Shown one piece after another: positions 46,793 through 56,034 of a stretch of DNA of 64,000 nt. The DNA is taken from NCBI GenBank assembly GCA_963830205.1, contig CAWHLP010000002.1, positions 108,430 through 172,429 on the forward strand. Direction: 5' to 3'. The notes under the pieces were generated by a model. The model did no database searches and was not told the origin of the DNA. It worked only from the letters and a program-made list of their open reading frames with translations. Origin of the DNA: CAVSRC01 sp963830205 (GTDB lineage: Bacteria; Pseudomonadota; Alphaproteobacteria; Rhizobiales; Kaistiaceae). The first letter of the stretch is position 1. Every line of letters starts with the position of its first letter. The translations under genes and the position numbers were made by a program.

Positions 46793-48124
46793 ATGACGAT
46801 CGCCGCTCCCCTTTCTCCGGACGAAACGACGCCCGGCCGTGCGCAAGCGCGGCCGTCGCTGGTCGGCATGAGCCGCGCGGAGCTCGGCGCCGCGCTCGCC
46901 GCCATCGGCGTGCCGGCGGGGCAGGTCAGGATGCGCACCGCCCAGCTCTGGCACTGGCTCTATGTGCGCGGGGCGACGGACTTCGCTGAGATGACCAACG
47001 TCTCGAAGGACCTGCGCGCGGCGCTTGCCGGTGCCTATGCGGTGAGCCGGCCGGAGATCGTCACCGAGCAGATTTCCGAGGACGGAACGCGCAAGTGGCT
47101 GTTGCGCTTTCCGCCGCGCGGCGCCGGGCGGCCGGTCGAGGTAGAGACGGTCTACATCCCGGAGGAGGGGCGCGGCACGCTCTGCCTGTCCAGCCAGGTC
47201 GGCTGCACGCTCTCCTGCTCGTTCTGCCATACCGGCACGCAGAAGCTGGTGCGCAACCTGACGGCCGAGGAGATCGTCGGCCAGATTCTCCTGGCGCGCG
47301 ACCGGCTGGGCGACTACCCGGCGGTGGCAGCCCCGAGGACTTCTCCCTCCCCTGAAAGGGGAGGGTCGGACCGAAGGTCCGGGGAGGGGTCGCCGTCGGA
47401 TCAGCCCTTGACCCCCACCGACCAGGCTTCGCCGGGCCACCTCCCCCTTTCAGGGGGAGGGGAAGGGCCCATCGCCGCGCCCTCCACCGGCCGGCTGGTC
47501 TCCAACATCGTGATGATGGGCATGGGCGAGCCGCTCTACAATTTCGACAACGTCAAGCAGGCGCTCGCCATTGCCGCCGACGGCGACGGCATTGCGCTGT
47601 CCAAGCGGCGGATCACGCTCTCCACCTCCGGCGTCGTGCCGATGATCGCGCGCGCCGGCGAGGAGATCGGCGTGCTGCTCGCCATCTCGCTGCACGCGGT
47701 CACCGACGACAAGCGCGACGTTCTGGTGCCGCTCAACAAGAAATACCCGATCGCCGAGCTGATGGCCGCAGCCCGTGCCTATCCCGGCCTCTCCAATGCA
47801 CGCCGCATCACCTTCGAATACGTGATGCTCAAGGGCATCAACGATTCCCCGGCGGAGGCGCGGGCGCTGGTCAAGCTGCTCGCCGGCATCCCGGCCAAGA
47901 TCAACCTGATCCCGTTCAATCCGTGGCCGGGGTCGGGCTATGAGTGCTCCGACTGGGAGGCGATCGAGCGCTTCGCCGATATCGTCAACCGGGCCGGCTA
48001 CGCTTCGCCGGTGCGCACGCCGCGCGGCCGCGACATCCTGGCCGCCTGCGGCCAGCTCAAGAGCGAGAGCGAGCGCCTGCGCATCCGCGAGCGCATGGCG
48101 CTGGAAGCGATGATCGCAGAGTAG
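46793..48124 (+). CDS. rlmN: 23S rRNA (A2503-C2)/tRNA methyltransferase RlmN with an in-frame palindromic insert
   Basis: Radical-SAM methyltransferase making m2A in 23S rRNA and some tRNAs. Cluster motif C138, C142, C145 (CTLSCSFC); QVGCTL, MMGMGEPLYNFDNV, FEYVMLKGINDSPAEA and the C-terminal acceptor cysteine in AACGQLKSE are present. 443 residues, about 45 longer than usual: residues about 181-226 are encoded by a palindromic element, placed between LGDYP and GRLVSNIVMMGMGEP. The frame passes through without a stop. Confidence 0.94.
   Translation: MTIAAPLSPDETTPGRAQARPSLVGMSRAELGAALAAIGVPAGQVRMRTAQLWHWLYVRGATDFAEMTNVSKDLRAALAGAYAVSRPEIVTEQISEDGTRKWLLRFPPRGAGRPVEVETVYIPEEGRGTLCLSSQVGCTLSCSFCHTGTQKLVRNLTAEEIVGQILLARDRLGDYPAVAAPRTSPSPERGGSDRRSGEGSPSDQPLTPTDQASPGHLPLSGGGEGPIAAPSTGRLVSNIVMMGMGEPLYNFDNVKQALAIAADGDGIALSKRRITLSTSGVVPMIARAGEEIGVLLAISLHAVTDDKRDVLVPLNKKYPIAELMAAARAYPGLSNARRITFEYVMLKGINDSPAEARALVKLLAGIPAKINLIPFNPWPGSGYECSDWEAIERFADIVNRAGYASPVRTPRGRDILAACGQLKSESERLRIRERMALEAMIAE
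47338..47470. repeat. Palindromic element inside the rlmN coding sequence
   Basis: CCCTCCCCT/AGGGGAGGG (47346-47365) and CCTCCCCC/GGGGGAGG (47440-47460) are the outer hairpins, with GGTCGGACC / AAGGTCCGG and GACCCCC inside. Its first 48 or so bases are identical to the copy at 2092-2208. Encodes a low-complexity segment rich in S, P, G and R. Confidence 0.88.
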
Positions 48125-48136
48125 GCCGCAGGTCCG

Positions 48137-48595
48137 GTGGCCGACCTTCTCCGCCTCCTCTTCCTGGTGCCGATCGGCTTCATCGCCGCGGTCCTGGCGG
48201 CTGCATTCACCATCCTCGCCGGCTGGTACGGCCACGAGCCCGGCGTCCTCACCGACGTGGCGGCGACCGGCTATGTCATCGGCGTCGGCGTGTTCGTGAC
48301 CTTGCGCGTGGGCGCGCTTGCCTTCGTCCCGACCGTGATCGTGGTTGCGCTCGCCGAGGTGTTCGGCTGGCGTTCCATCTTCCTCTATCTGGCGGTGGGC
48401 GGGGCGCTCGGCTTCGGCGCCAGCCAGCTTCCCGTGCTCGGATGGCAGGCCAATGGCGACGCGCTGCTGCTCCCCGCCGCGGGCTTCGTCGGCGGCTTCG
48501 CCTATTGGCTGATCGCCGGGCGGCTGGCGGGGTTCCAGCGCGCCGGCGAACCGCCGCCGGCTTCGCCCCCGGCGCCGCCTACTTCGCCTGGGTGA
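48137..48595 (+). CDS. Membrane protein of unknown function
   Basis: 152 residues from a GTG 12 bases after the rlmN stop, so likely co-transcribed. About four helices (LLRLLFLVPIGFIAAVLAAA; ATGYVIGVGVFVTLRVGALA; a central helix; LLLPAAGFVGGFAYWLIAG) and a proline-rich tail. It overlaps the convergent LysE gene by 17 bases. I recognise no family. Confidence 0.6.
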   Translation: MADLLRLLFLVPIGFIAAVLAAAFTILAGWYGHEPGVLTDVAATGYVIGVGVFVTLRVGALAFVPTVIVVALAEVFGWRSIFLYLAVGGALGFGASQLPVLGWQANGDALLLPAAGFVGGFAYWLIAGRLAGFQRAGEPPPASPPAPPTSPG

Positions 48596-49232
48596 GGATC
48601 AGCCGCACGGCGAAGGCGCCGAGCACGCCGGCAAACAGCCAGTCGATGATGCGCGTGGCGCGGCGCGACCGCTTGATGAGGCGCGCGATGCCGCCGGCGG
48701 CGAGGATGAGGCTCGCGCATACCGGCAGGTTCACCAGGATGAAGGTGACGCCGAGGAAGAGCAGCTTCTGCGCCACATGCGCATCGCCGGCGGAGACGAA
48801 CTGCGGCAGGAAGGTCACGAAGAAGATGATGATCTTCGGGTTGAGCAGGTTGATGAGCAGGCCCTTGAGGTAGATCGCGCGCATGGCTTCCGCCCGCCCG
48901 CCCGGCACGAGCGAGAGCGACGAGCCGTGGCGGATGGCGTCGACCGCGAGCCAGGCAAGAAACACGGCGCCGGCGACCTTGAGGATGGTGAAGGCGGTGA
49001 CCGAGGCGGCGAGCAGGACCGAAAGGCCGGCGGCGACCAGCAGCGAATGAACCAGCAGGCCGGTTGCTACGCCCGCCAGCGCCACGAAGCCGGCCGGCCG
49101 CGACTGGGCGACCGTCCTCGACAGGAAGAAGGTCATGTCCGGTCCGGGCGTGATGCCGAGAACGATCGCGGCAGCCACGAAGGCGGCCAGAACCGGCGGA
49201 TCGGGAACGAAGGTGGCGAGCGTGGCAAGCAT
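48579..49232 (-). CDS. LysE/RhtB-family amino-acid exporter
   Basis: 217 residues, six helices. Family signatures: VLGITPGPDMTFFLSRTVAQ, then GLLVHSLLVAAGLSVLLAAS and GLLINLLNPKIIIFFVTFLP. Exports amino acids or related metabolites by proton antiport; substrate unknown. Lies downstream of the GT39 gene on the same strand with a 42-base gap. Confidence 0.9.
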   Translation of the reverse strand: MLATLATFVPDPPVLAAFVAAAIVLGITPGPDMTFFLSRTVAQSRPAGFVALAGVATGLLVHSLLVAAGLSVLLAASVTAFTILKVAGAVFLAWLAVDAIRHGSSLSLVPGGRAEAMRAIYLKGLLINLLNPKIIIFFVTFLPQFVSAGDAHVAQKLLFLGVTFILVNLPVCASLILAAGGIARLIKRSRRATRIIDWLFAGVLGAFAVRLILTQAK

Positions 49233-49274
49233 TGGCGTGGAGCGCGGCGATGGTCGCTACGACTTTGCCTCGGG

Positions 49275-50766
49275 CTAGCCGCGGTCGCAACCGATGGTGA
49301 TGGCGCGCGGCTCGGCGCCGTCGGCGCGGTAGACGTCGTAGGCCTGGTAGATGGTCGTGCCGACCTGGCGATGGATGGTGCCGAGCGACGTGAGATTGGT
49401 GAAACACTGCGTCAGGTTCGCGCCTTGCCGCGTCACGATCAGCAGCGGCTTGCCGAGAAGCGCGGGATCGGGTGGCGGCGCATAGGCGTAGCGCACGCGC
49501 TCGTACACGGCGACGACCGGCACGCCCAGTGGCGTGAGGTGATAGGAAAGCTCGCCGTAGATGCCGTAATAGGTCGTGGCGACCCAGTCGGCGGCGGACC
49601 GCTTGCGCAGTTGATCGACCTCGGCGCTGAAGCCGTCCCACCCGCGGATGACCTGCCCGGCATCGAGCTGCGGCGGGATCACGCTGCCCGGATTGAGCAT
49701 CGCCACGAAGCCGACGGCCATGCTGGCGATGCCGAGCGGCAGGACGAGGGAAGCGAGCGGCGCCCAGCGCGGGCCGGCTCTCCCGGCCGCCGCTGCGGCG
49801 GCCAGCGCCAGCGTCGGGAATATGGGCGCCAGCCAATTGCCCTGGACCGGCTCCTGGACGGCATGGACGGTGAGATAAGCGAGCAGCGGCAGGGTCGTCC
49901 ACAGGAGCAGCGCGATGCCGTCCGGTGCGCGGCGCCGTGCGGTCGCGGAGCGCGATGACAAAGCCGAGGCCGGCGAAGACGGCGATCAGCGGGTTGAGGA
50001 TGCCGAACTGGGTGACGATGAAATAGACCGGCCCCAGCGGCTGGAAGCCGTCGCGGGTCAAGCGGCCGAACTGCTTGGCCAGCGTCACCCAATGATGGTC
50101 GGCGTTCCACAGCAGCATGGGCGCGGCGACCGCCAGCGCCAGGGCGGCGCCGGCCCACAGCCAGAGATTCAGCAGCCAGCGCCGGAAGTCAGGGCGGACG
50201 ATGACGAGAAGCAGGATCGCAGGGCCGAGGAACAGGCTGGTGAGCTTGGAGACGAAGCCGAGGCCGACGCCGAGGCCGACCAGCAGCCACCAGGCGCCCT
50301 GGCCGGTCTTCGCCAGCAGCGCCAGACCGAGGACCGCGACGGCCCAGAACAGCACGCTCGGCGAATCGGGCGTGGCGAGCACGCCGCCAACCGCCAAGAG
50401 GAAGGTGGCGTTGATCCACAGGGCGCCGCGGATGGCGGTGGCGCGATCGAACAGCACGCGCCCGGTCAGGTAGACGGTGAGCGAAATCAGCAACCCGGAG
50501 AGGATCGCCACCGAGCGGATGCCGAAGGCGTTGGGACCGAACAGGTGGGTGCCGAGCGCGATCCACCAAGCCCCCATGGCCGGGTGATCGTAGTAGCTCC
50601 AGCTCGGGAAGCGCGACCAGTCGAAATAGTAGGTCTCGTCGGGGCCGAGCGGGATGATGGCCGCGGCAAGCAGCCGGGCCGCCACCATGGCGACGATGAT
50701 GGCCGCCGCGGCGCCGGCGCTGAGCGGCTCGTGCTTGGCGGCGGGAGGCATGGGGACAGGCTGCAT
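49275..50766 (-). CDS. GT39-type (ArnT/PMT-like) glycosyltransferase (interrupted by a +1 frameshift)
   Basis: Polytopic transferase that moves a sugar from a polyprenyl-phosphate carrier. N-terminal part: LGPDETYYFDWSRFPSWSYY (D-E catalytic motif of the first periplasmic loop), then DHPAMGAWWIALGTHLFG and many helices. The frame breaks at about 49933-49937 after VIALRDR, and the next frame resumes RRRAPDGIALLLWTTLPLLA, VQEPVQGNWLAPIFPTLALA and the periplasmic C-terminus to the stop at 49275. Restored length about 496 residues, normal for ArnT-like enzymes. Divergent from an LpxE-like phosphatase gene, which suggests lipid A or another envelope glycolipid as acceptor. Confidence 0.85.
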
Positions 50767-50933
50767 TTAGGGGCTGGTCATGCGGCGAATGGGGCGTTCT
50801 CGCGGCAAGCTTACGGCAAAGCGGAGTTTCGACAACACAATTGCGGCGGCACGGCGGCTCCAACTGGCGGGTTGACGAGCCGGCAGGGAAACCGCTCTAA
50901 GGTCTGGCGGGCGAGCGCAGCGCTGAGGAAAAC

Positions 50934-51773
50934 GTGTCCGAAGACCACGGCAAGGCCCCCCACGCCATCTGGCAACCATTGGGTGCGCCGGCGCTGATCG
51001 GCGACCCCATCGTCCAGTGCCTGCTGCTCATCATCCTGACGAGCGCCGTCTTCCTCGCCTTTCCCGGCATCGATCTGTGGTTCTCGGGCCTGTTCTATGC
51101 CAACGGCTTCCTGGTGGCGCAGCTGACGGCGTTCGTCGCGCTGCGCGATCTCCTGCGCAACGCCACCACGGTGATCGTCATCGTGCTGGTGGTGGTGCTG
51201 ATCATCAAGCTCGCCTGGCCGTACCGGCGCACGCTGCTCAGGCCGCGCGACGTGGTCTTCATCCTGTCGACGCTGGCCATCGGCCCGGGCATCATCACCA
51301 ACCTCATCTTCAAGGATCATTGGGGGCGGCCGCGCCCCTATCAGGTGGTCGATTTCGGCGGGCAAGACCCCTTCGTCGGCGCCTGGAAGATCACCCACTA
51401 CTGCGCCTCCAACTGCTCCTTCGTCTCCGGCGAAGGGTCGTCGGCGATCTGGCTGCTGACGCTGGCGGTGCTGCTGCCGCAGCGCTGGCGCATGACCGGC
51501 ATCAAGGTGCTCGCCGGCTTCGCCGTCGCCTTTTCGCTGAACCGCGTCGCCTTCGGCGGGCACTTCCTGTCCGACGTGCTGCTCGCGTGGTGGATCACGG
51601 CTCTGGTCATCGCGATCGAATACCGGGTGCTCTACGTCCATCCGCCGGCGGCGCTCACCAATAGCCGCATGGAGGCGTGGCTGACGGAAGCCGGCCACGG
51701 GATGAGGCAGGGCGTGGCGGCGCTGTGGCAAAGGGTCGCCGAGCGGCCGACGCCGGACGACGGCAAGCCGTAG
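50934..51773 (+). CDS. PAP2-family phosphatase, LpxE-like
   Basis: 279 residues from a GTG (GAGGAAAAC just upstream), six helices. The phosphatase motifs are variant: KDHWGRPRP (K127, R134), then CSFVSGEGSS where PSGH is expected, so E167 replaces the usual histidine, and NRVAFGGHFLSD (R204, H210, D214) where SR is expected. The order and spacing fit the lipid phosphatase superfamily, and the length fits lipid A 1-phosphatase-like proteins. Divergent from the GT39 gene. Confidence 0.82.
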   Translation: MSEDHGKAPHAIWQPLGAPALIGDPIVQCLLLIILTSAVFLAFPGIDLWFSGLFYANGFLVAQLTAFVALRDLLRNATTVIVIVLVVVLIIKLAWPYRRTLLRPRDVVFILSTLAIGPGIITNLIFKDHWGRPRPYQVVDFGGQDPFVGAWKITHYCASNCSFVSGEGSSAIWLLTLAVLLPQRWRMTGIKVLAGFAVAFSLNRVAFGGHFLSDVLLAWWITALVIAIEYRVLYVHPPAALTNSRMEAWLTEAGHGMRQGVAALWQRVAERPTPDDGKP

Positions 51774-51815
51774 GGTTCCAGGGCCCTGGAGGTTCCGGGG
51801 CCCTAGAGGTTCCAG
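51774..51815. repeat. 17-bp tandem repeat, about 2.5 copies
   Basis: GGTTCCAGGGCCCTGGA, GGTTCCGGGGCCCTAGA and GGTTCCAG in tandem; each unit has a GGGCCCT-type palindrome. It begins just past the PAP2 stop and includes the last codons and stop of the convergent flavodoxin gene. Confidence 0.7.
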
Positions 51816-52312
51816 CTCTCCGGGAATTTCGCCGGCTCGGTGGTGATCGAGCGGACGAAGGCGGCGATCTTGCCCTCGACCACGCGGTTGCCGAAATCGT
51901 ATTCGCTCACGGTCAGCAGCGGCCGCGGACCGCGGCCGACGAGGGTCTCGAACTCGTCGAGCACGCCGGGATCGGCGACACCGTCGCCGGACAGGAGGGC
52001 GAGGCCGAGCGACCTGGCGCGCCGGCCGTAGCGGTGGAGCCAGGTGCGTGCCGGCCCGGCGATGCGCCCGCCCCACACCGGACAGGACAGGATGATGCGG
52101 TCGAAGATCTCCTCGCGGTGGTTCATCGGCCGGATCGGCGGCCGGCGGAAGAGGAGCGAATCGAGGCCGGAGCGGACGATGCCGCGCAGGGCGAAATCGC
52201 GCGGGCGCAGCTCGACGATCTCTTCCATCTCGGCGCGCAGGCCCGCGGCCAGCCACTCGGCGACCCGACGCGACTTGCCCGTCAAAGAATAGAAAACGAC
52301 CAGCTCCGCCAT
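51803..52312 (-). CDS. Flavodoxin-like protein
   Basis: 169 residues from the ATG at 52312 (GGAGAGG upstream). The FMN phosphate loop is FYSLTGKSRRVAEWLA; DRIILSCPVWGGRIAGPART supplies the second flavin loop, and LLSGDGVADP the third region. Redox partner unknown. Divergent from argG, convergent with the phosphatase. Confidence 0.84.
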   Translation of the reverse strand: MAELVVFYSLTGKSRRVAEWLAAGLRAEMEEIVELRPRDFALRGIVRSGLDSLLFRRPPIRPMNHREEIFDRIILSCPVWGGRIAGPARTWLHRYGRRARSLGLALLSGDGVADPGVLDEFETLVGRGPRPLLTVSEYDFGNRVVEGKIAAFVRSITTEPAKFPESWNL

Positions 52313-52475
52313 CCGCGGACCTCTCCTCAAGCCAGCCATTGTAAAGTCTGCCGAGCTGACCCCGCCGTGCCTTGCGCTGGATCAACGGGGAAAAAGGCGC
52401 CGCCTTGCCGCCTTGCCGGCCGCCGCCTATAAGCCCCGCGAACCCTTGTCTTTCGACCGTGGTAGGGCCCTCGCA

Positions 52476-53690
<1,215 letters not shown>

Positions 53691-53694
53691 ACGC

Positions 53695-54075
53695 TCAGGC
53701 GGTTTCGGCGACGCGCTGGGCGCGGCTGGCGAGCCAGTCGCGCTCGGCGCTGAGCACGCGCTTGGCGTTGAGCGAGCGGATCGGCACGCTGCGGTCGGCC
53801 GGGATCTGGCCGCAGAGTTGCAGCGACAGATAGCGCGCCGCGCACACCCTCAGGAACGAGGCGAAGTTGCCGGTGTGCCGGTCGGCCTCGGTCAACTCGT
53901 CGTGCAGCCGCGACATCAGCTGGCCTACCGACATGCCGTCGCGTTCGGCGATCTCGTCGAGGATGTCCCAGAACAGGTTCTCCAGCCGGATGCTGGTCGA
54001 GACGCCATGCAGGCGCACGGCGCGGGTGCGGCTCTCGTAGCGCTGCGGGTCCGTGTTGATGAAGATCTCGCACAT
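53695..54075 (-). CDS. Ribbon-helix-helix domain protein
   Basis: 126 residues from ATG 54075 (GGAGGG upstream); the longer frame to 54147 lacks a ribosome binding site. RHH core: TRAVRLHGVSTSIRLENLFW, then ILDEIAERDGMSVGQLMSRL, of the alphaproteobacterial RHH_4-type family, followed by a helical tail. Probable DNA-binding protein of unknown target. Confidence 0.83.
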   Translation of the reverse strand: MCEIFINTDPQRYESRTRAVRLHGVSTSIRLENLFWDILDEIAERDGMSVGQLMSRLHDELTEADRHTGNFASFLRVCAARYLSLQLCGQIPADRSVPIRSLNAKRVLSAERDWLASRAQRVAETA

Positions 54076-54154
54076 GCTGTGTCCCTCCCAAGCATTGGCA
54101 TGGCGTGCCGGCGCTGCGGCGATAACGGCGAAGCGCCGGCGTGTCACCCGTCGA

Positions 54155-54736
54155 TCAGTGGCTGATCTCGGTGCCCATGACCGTCAGGAATTGTGCGAGC
54201 CAGGCCGGATGGGCGGGCCAGGCAGGCGCGCTCACGAGGTTACCATCGGTGACGGCGCCATCAACCGGGATATCGGCATAGGTGCCGCCGGCCAGCTCGA
54301 CGTCGTAGCGGCAGGCGGGATAGGCCGAGCAGGTGCGCCCGGACAGCACGCCGGCGGCGGCGAGGATCTGCGGCCCGTGGCAGATGGCGGCGACCGGCTT
54401 GCCGGCGTCGAAGAAGTGCTTGACCGTCGCGATCACGGCCGGGTTGAGGCGCAGATATTCCGGCGCCCGCCCGCCCGGGATGACCAGCGCGTCGTAGCTC
54501 GCCGGGTCGACATCGGCGAAGGAGGCGTTGAGCACGAAATTGTGGCCGCGCTTCTCCGAATAGGTCTGGTCGCCCTCGAAATCGTGGATCGAGGTGGCGA
54601 TCTTGTCGCCCTTGGCCTTATCGGGACACACGGCGTCGACGCTGTGGCCGACGGCGAGCAGCGTCTGGAACGGCACCATGGTCTCGTAGTCCTCGCCGAA
54701 ATCGCCGACGATCATCAGGATGCGCTTGCCGGTCAT
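54155..54736 (-). CDS. DJ-1/PfpI family protein
   Basis: 193 residues. RILMIVGDFGEDYETMVPFQ at the start (glutamate of the nucleophile elbow), PGGRAPEYLRLNP, and AAICHGPQILAAAGVLSGR with the reactive cysteine followed by histidine. Members act as deglycases/glyoxalases, chaperones or proteases; role here unknown. GGAGGAG precedes the ATG. Confidence 0.9.
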   Translation of the reverse strand: MTGKRILMIVGDFGEDYETMVPFQTLLAVGHSVDAVCPDKAKGDKIATSIHDFEGDQTYSEKRGHNFVLNASFADVDPASYDALVIPGGRAPEYLRLNPAVIATVKHFFDAGKPVAAICHGPQILAAAGVLSGRTCSAYPACRYDVELAGGTYADIPVDGAVTDGNLVSAPAWPAHPAWLAQFLTVMGTEISH

Positions 54737-54899
54737 TGTCGTCTCCTCCCCTGAAGAATGCTGAGGCGGAGAGCCTAGGCGAGGTGGCGGGGGGAGGGGT
54801 GTTAGCCGGTTACGACATCTCCTGCGCGTGCTGGTACCGGCTTTCATCCGACCTATATCCTTGCCAGGACTTGTCCGAGGGACGTGCACCGGAACAGCC

Positions 54900-56027
54900 A
54901 TGTCGTGGTCGATCACCATCGCGCGGGTCGCGGGCAGCGAAATCCGCATCCACGTCACCTTCCTCATCCTTCTGGCGTGGATCGGCCTGGCCGAATATTT
55001 CAGCGGCGGCGCCGCCGCCGCGGTGGATGCGGTCGTCTTCATCATCGCCATCTTCGCCTGCGTGGTGCTGCACGAGCTCGGCCACGCCATTGCCGCGCGC
55101 CGCTACGGCATTTCGACGCCGGACATCACGCTGCTCCCCATCGGCGGGCTGGCGCGCCTGTCGCGCATCCCCGAGAAGCCGGCCGAGGAGATCGTCATCG
55201 CCATCGCCGGGCCGCTGGTCAACGTGGTCATCGCCGCGATCCTCATCCTGCTCGGCGCCCATCTCGACCTGGCGACGGTGGCCGATATCGAAAAGTCGGC
55301 GCCGGGCTTCCTGACCCGGCTGGCGGCGGTCAACGTCTGGCTGGTGCTGTTCAATCTGATCCCCGCCTTCCCGATGGACGGCGGGCGGGTGCTGAGGGCG
55401 CTGCTTGCCTTCCGCATGGGCCGCCGGCGGGCGACCGACGTGGCGGCGCGCATCGGCCAGGGCCTGGCCTTCGTCTTCGGCTTCTGGGGCCTGATGAGCG
55501 CCAATGTCTTCCTGGTGTTTATCGCCATCTTCGTCTACCTGGCGGCGGCCGGGGAGGCGGGCGACGTCGGCATGCGCGAGGCGACGCGCAGCGTGAAGGT
55601 CGACCGCGCCATGGTGCGTCTGTTCGAATCGCTCGGCCCCAACGCCACCGTCGACGCGGCGGTCGAGGCGCTGTTGAGGACCACCCAGCACGAGTTTCCC
55701 GTGGTCGATGGCGGCGGGCACCTGCGCGGCTTCCTCTCCCGCAACGCCATGATCGCCGCGCTCAAGGCGAGCGGCCCGGAGACGCCGGTGATCGACGTGA
55801 TGACCCGCGACGTGCCGGTGGTGAAGGCCGGCCAGCCGCTCGAAATGGCCATCCGCCTGATGCAGGAGAAGCAGGCGGCAGAGGTCGCGGTCACCGACGA
55901 GAACGACAAGCTGGTTGGCTATGTCAGCCGCGAGAACCTGGCCGAGTTCATGATGGTCGAGGATGCCGAGCCGCATGGCGGCAAGGCGGGTCCCGCCGGC
56001 CCCTGGCAGGGCCGCGCGGCGTCCTAG
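54900..56027 (+). CDS. Site-2 protease family membrane metalloprotease with CBS domains
   Basis: 375 residues. Six-helix S2P/M50 core: zinc motif HELGH at 58-62 and the second metal motif NLIPAFPMDGG with D160. A cytoplasmic CBS pair follows (about residues 245-350: FPVVDGGGHLRGFLSRNAMI, VIDVMTRDVPVVKAGQPLEM, VGYVSRENLAEFMM), which would sense adenine nucleotides. Group III S2P of this layout cleave membrane-bound regulators; target unknown. Start MSWSITIARVAGSEIRIHVT is the family start. Confidence 0.9.
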   Translation: MSWSITIARVAGSEIRIHVTFLILLAWIGLAEYFSGGAAAAVDAVVFIIAIFACVVLHELGHAIAARRYGISTPDITLLPIGGLARLSRIPEKPAEEIVIAIAGPLVNVVIAAILILLGAHLDLATVADIEKSAPGFLTRLAAVNVWLVLFNLIPAFPMDGGRVLRALLAFRMGRRRATDVAARIGQGLAFVFGFWGLMSANVFLVFIAIFVYLAAAGEAGDVGMREATRSVKVDRAMVRLFESLGPNATVDAAVEALLRTTQHEFPVVDGGGHLRGFLSRNAMIAALKASGPETPVIDVMTRDVPVVKAGQPLEMAIRLMQEKQAAEVAVTDENDKLVGYVSRENLAEFMMVEDAEPHGGKAGPAGPWQGRAAS

Positions 56028-56034
56028 CCTCGTC

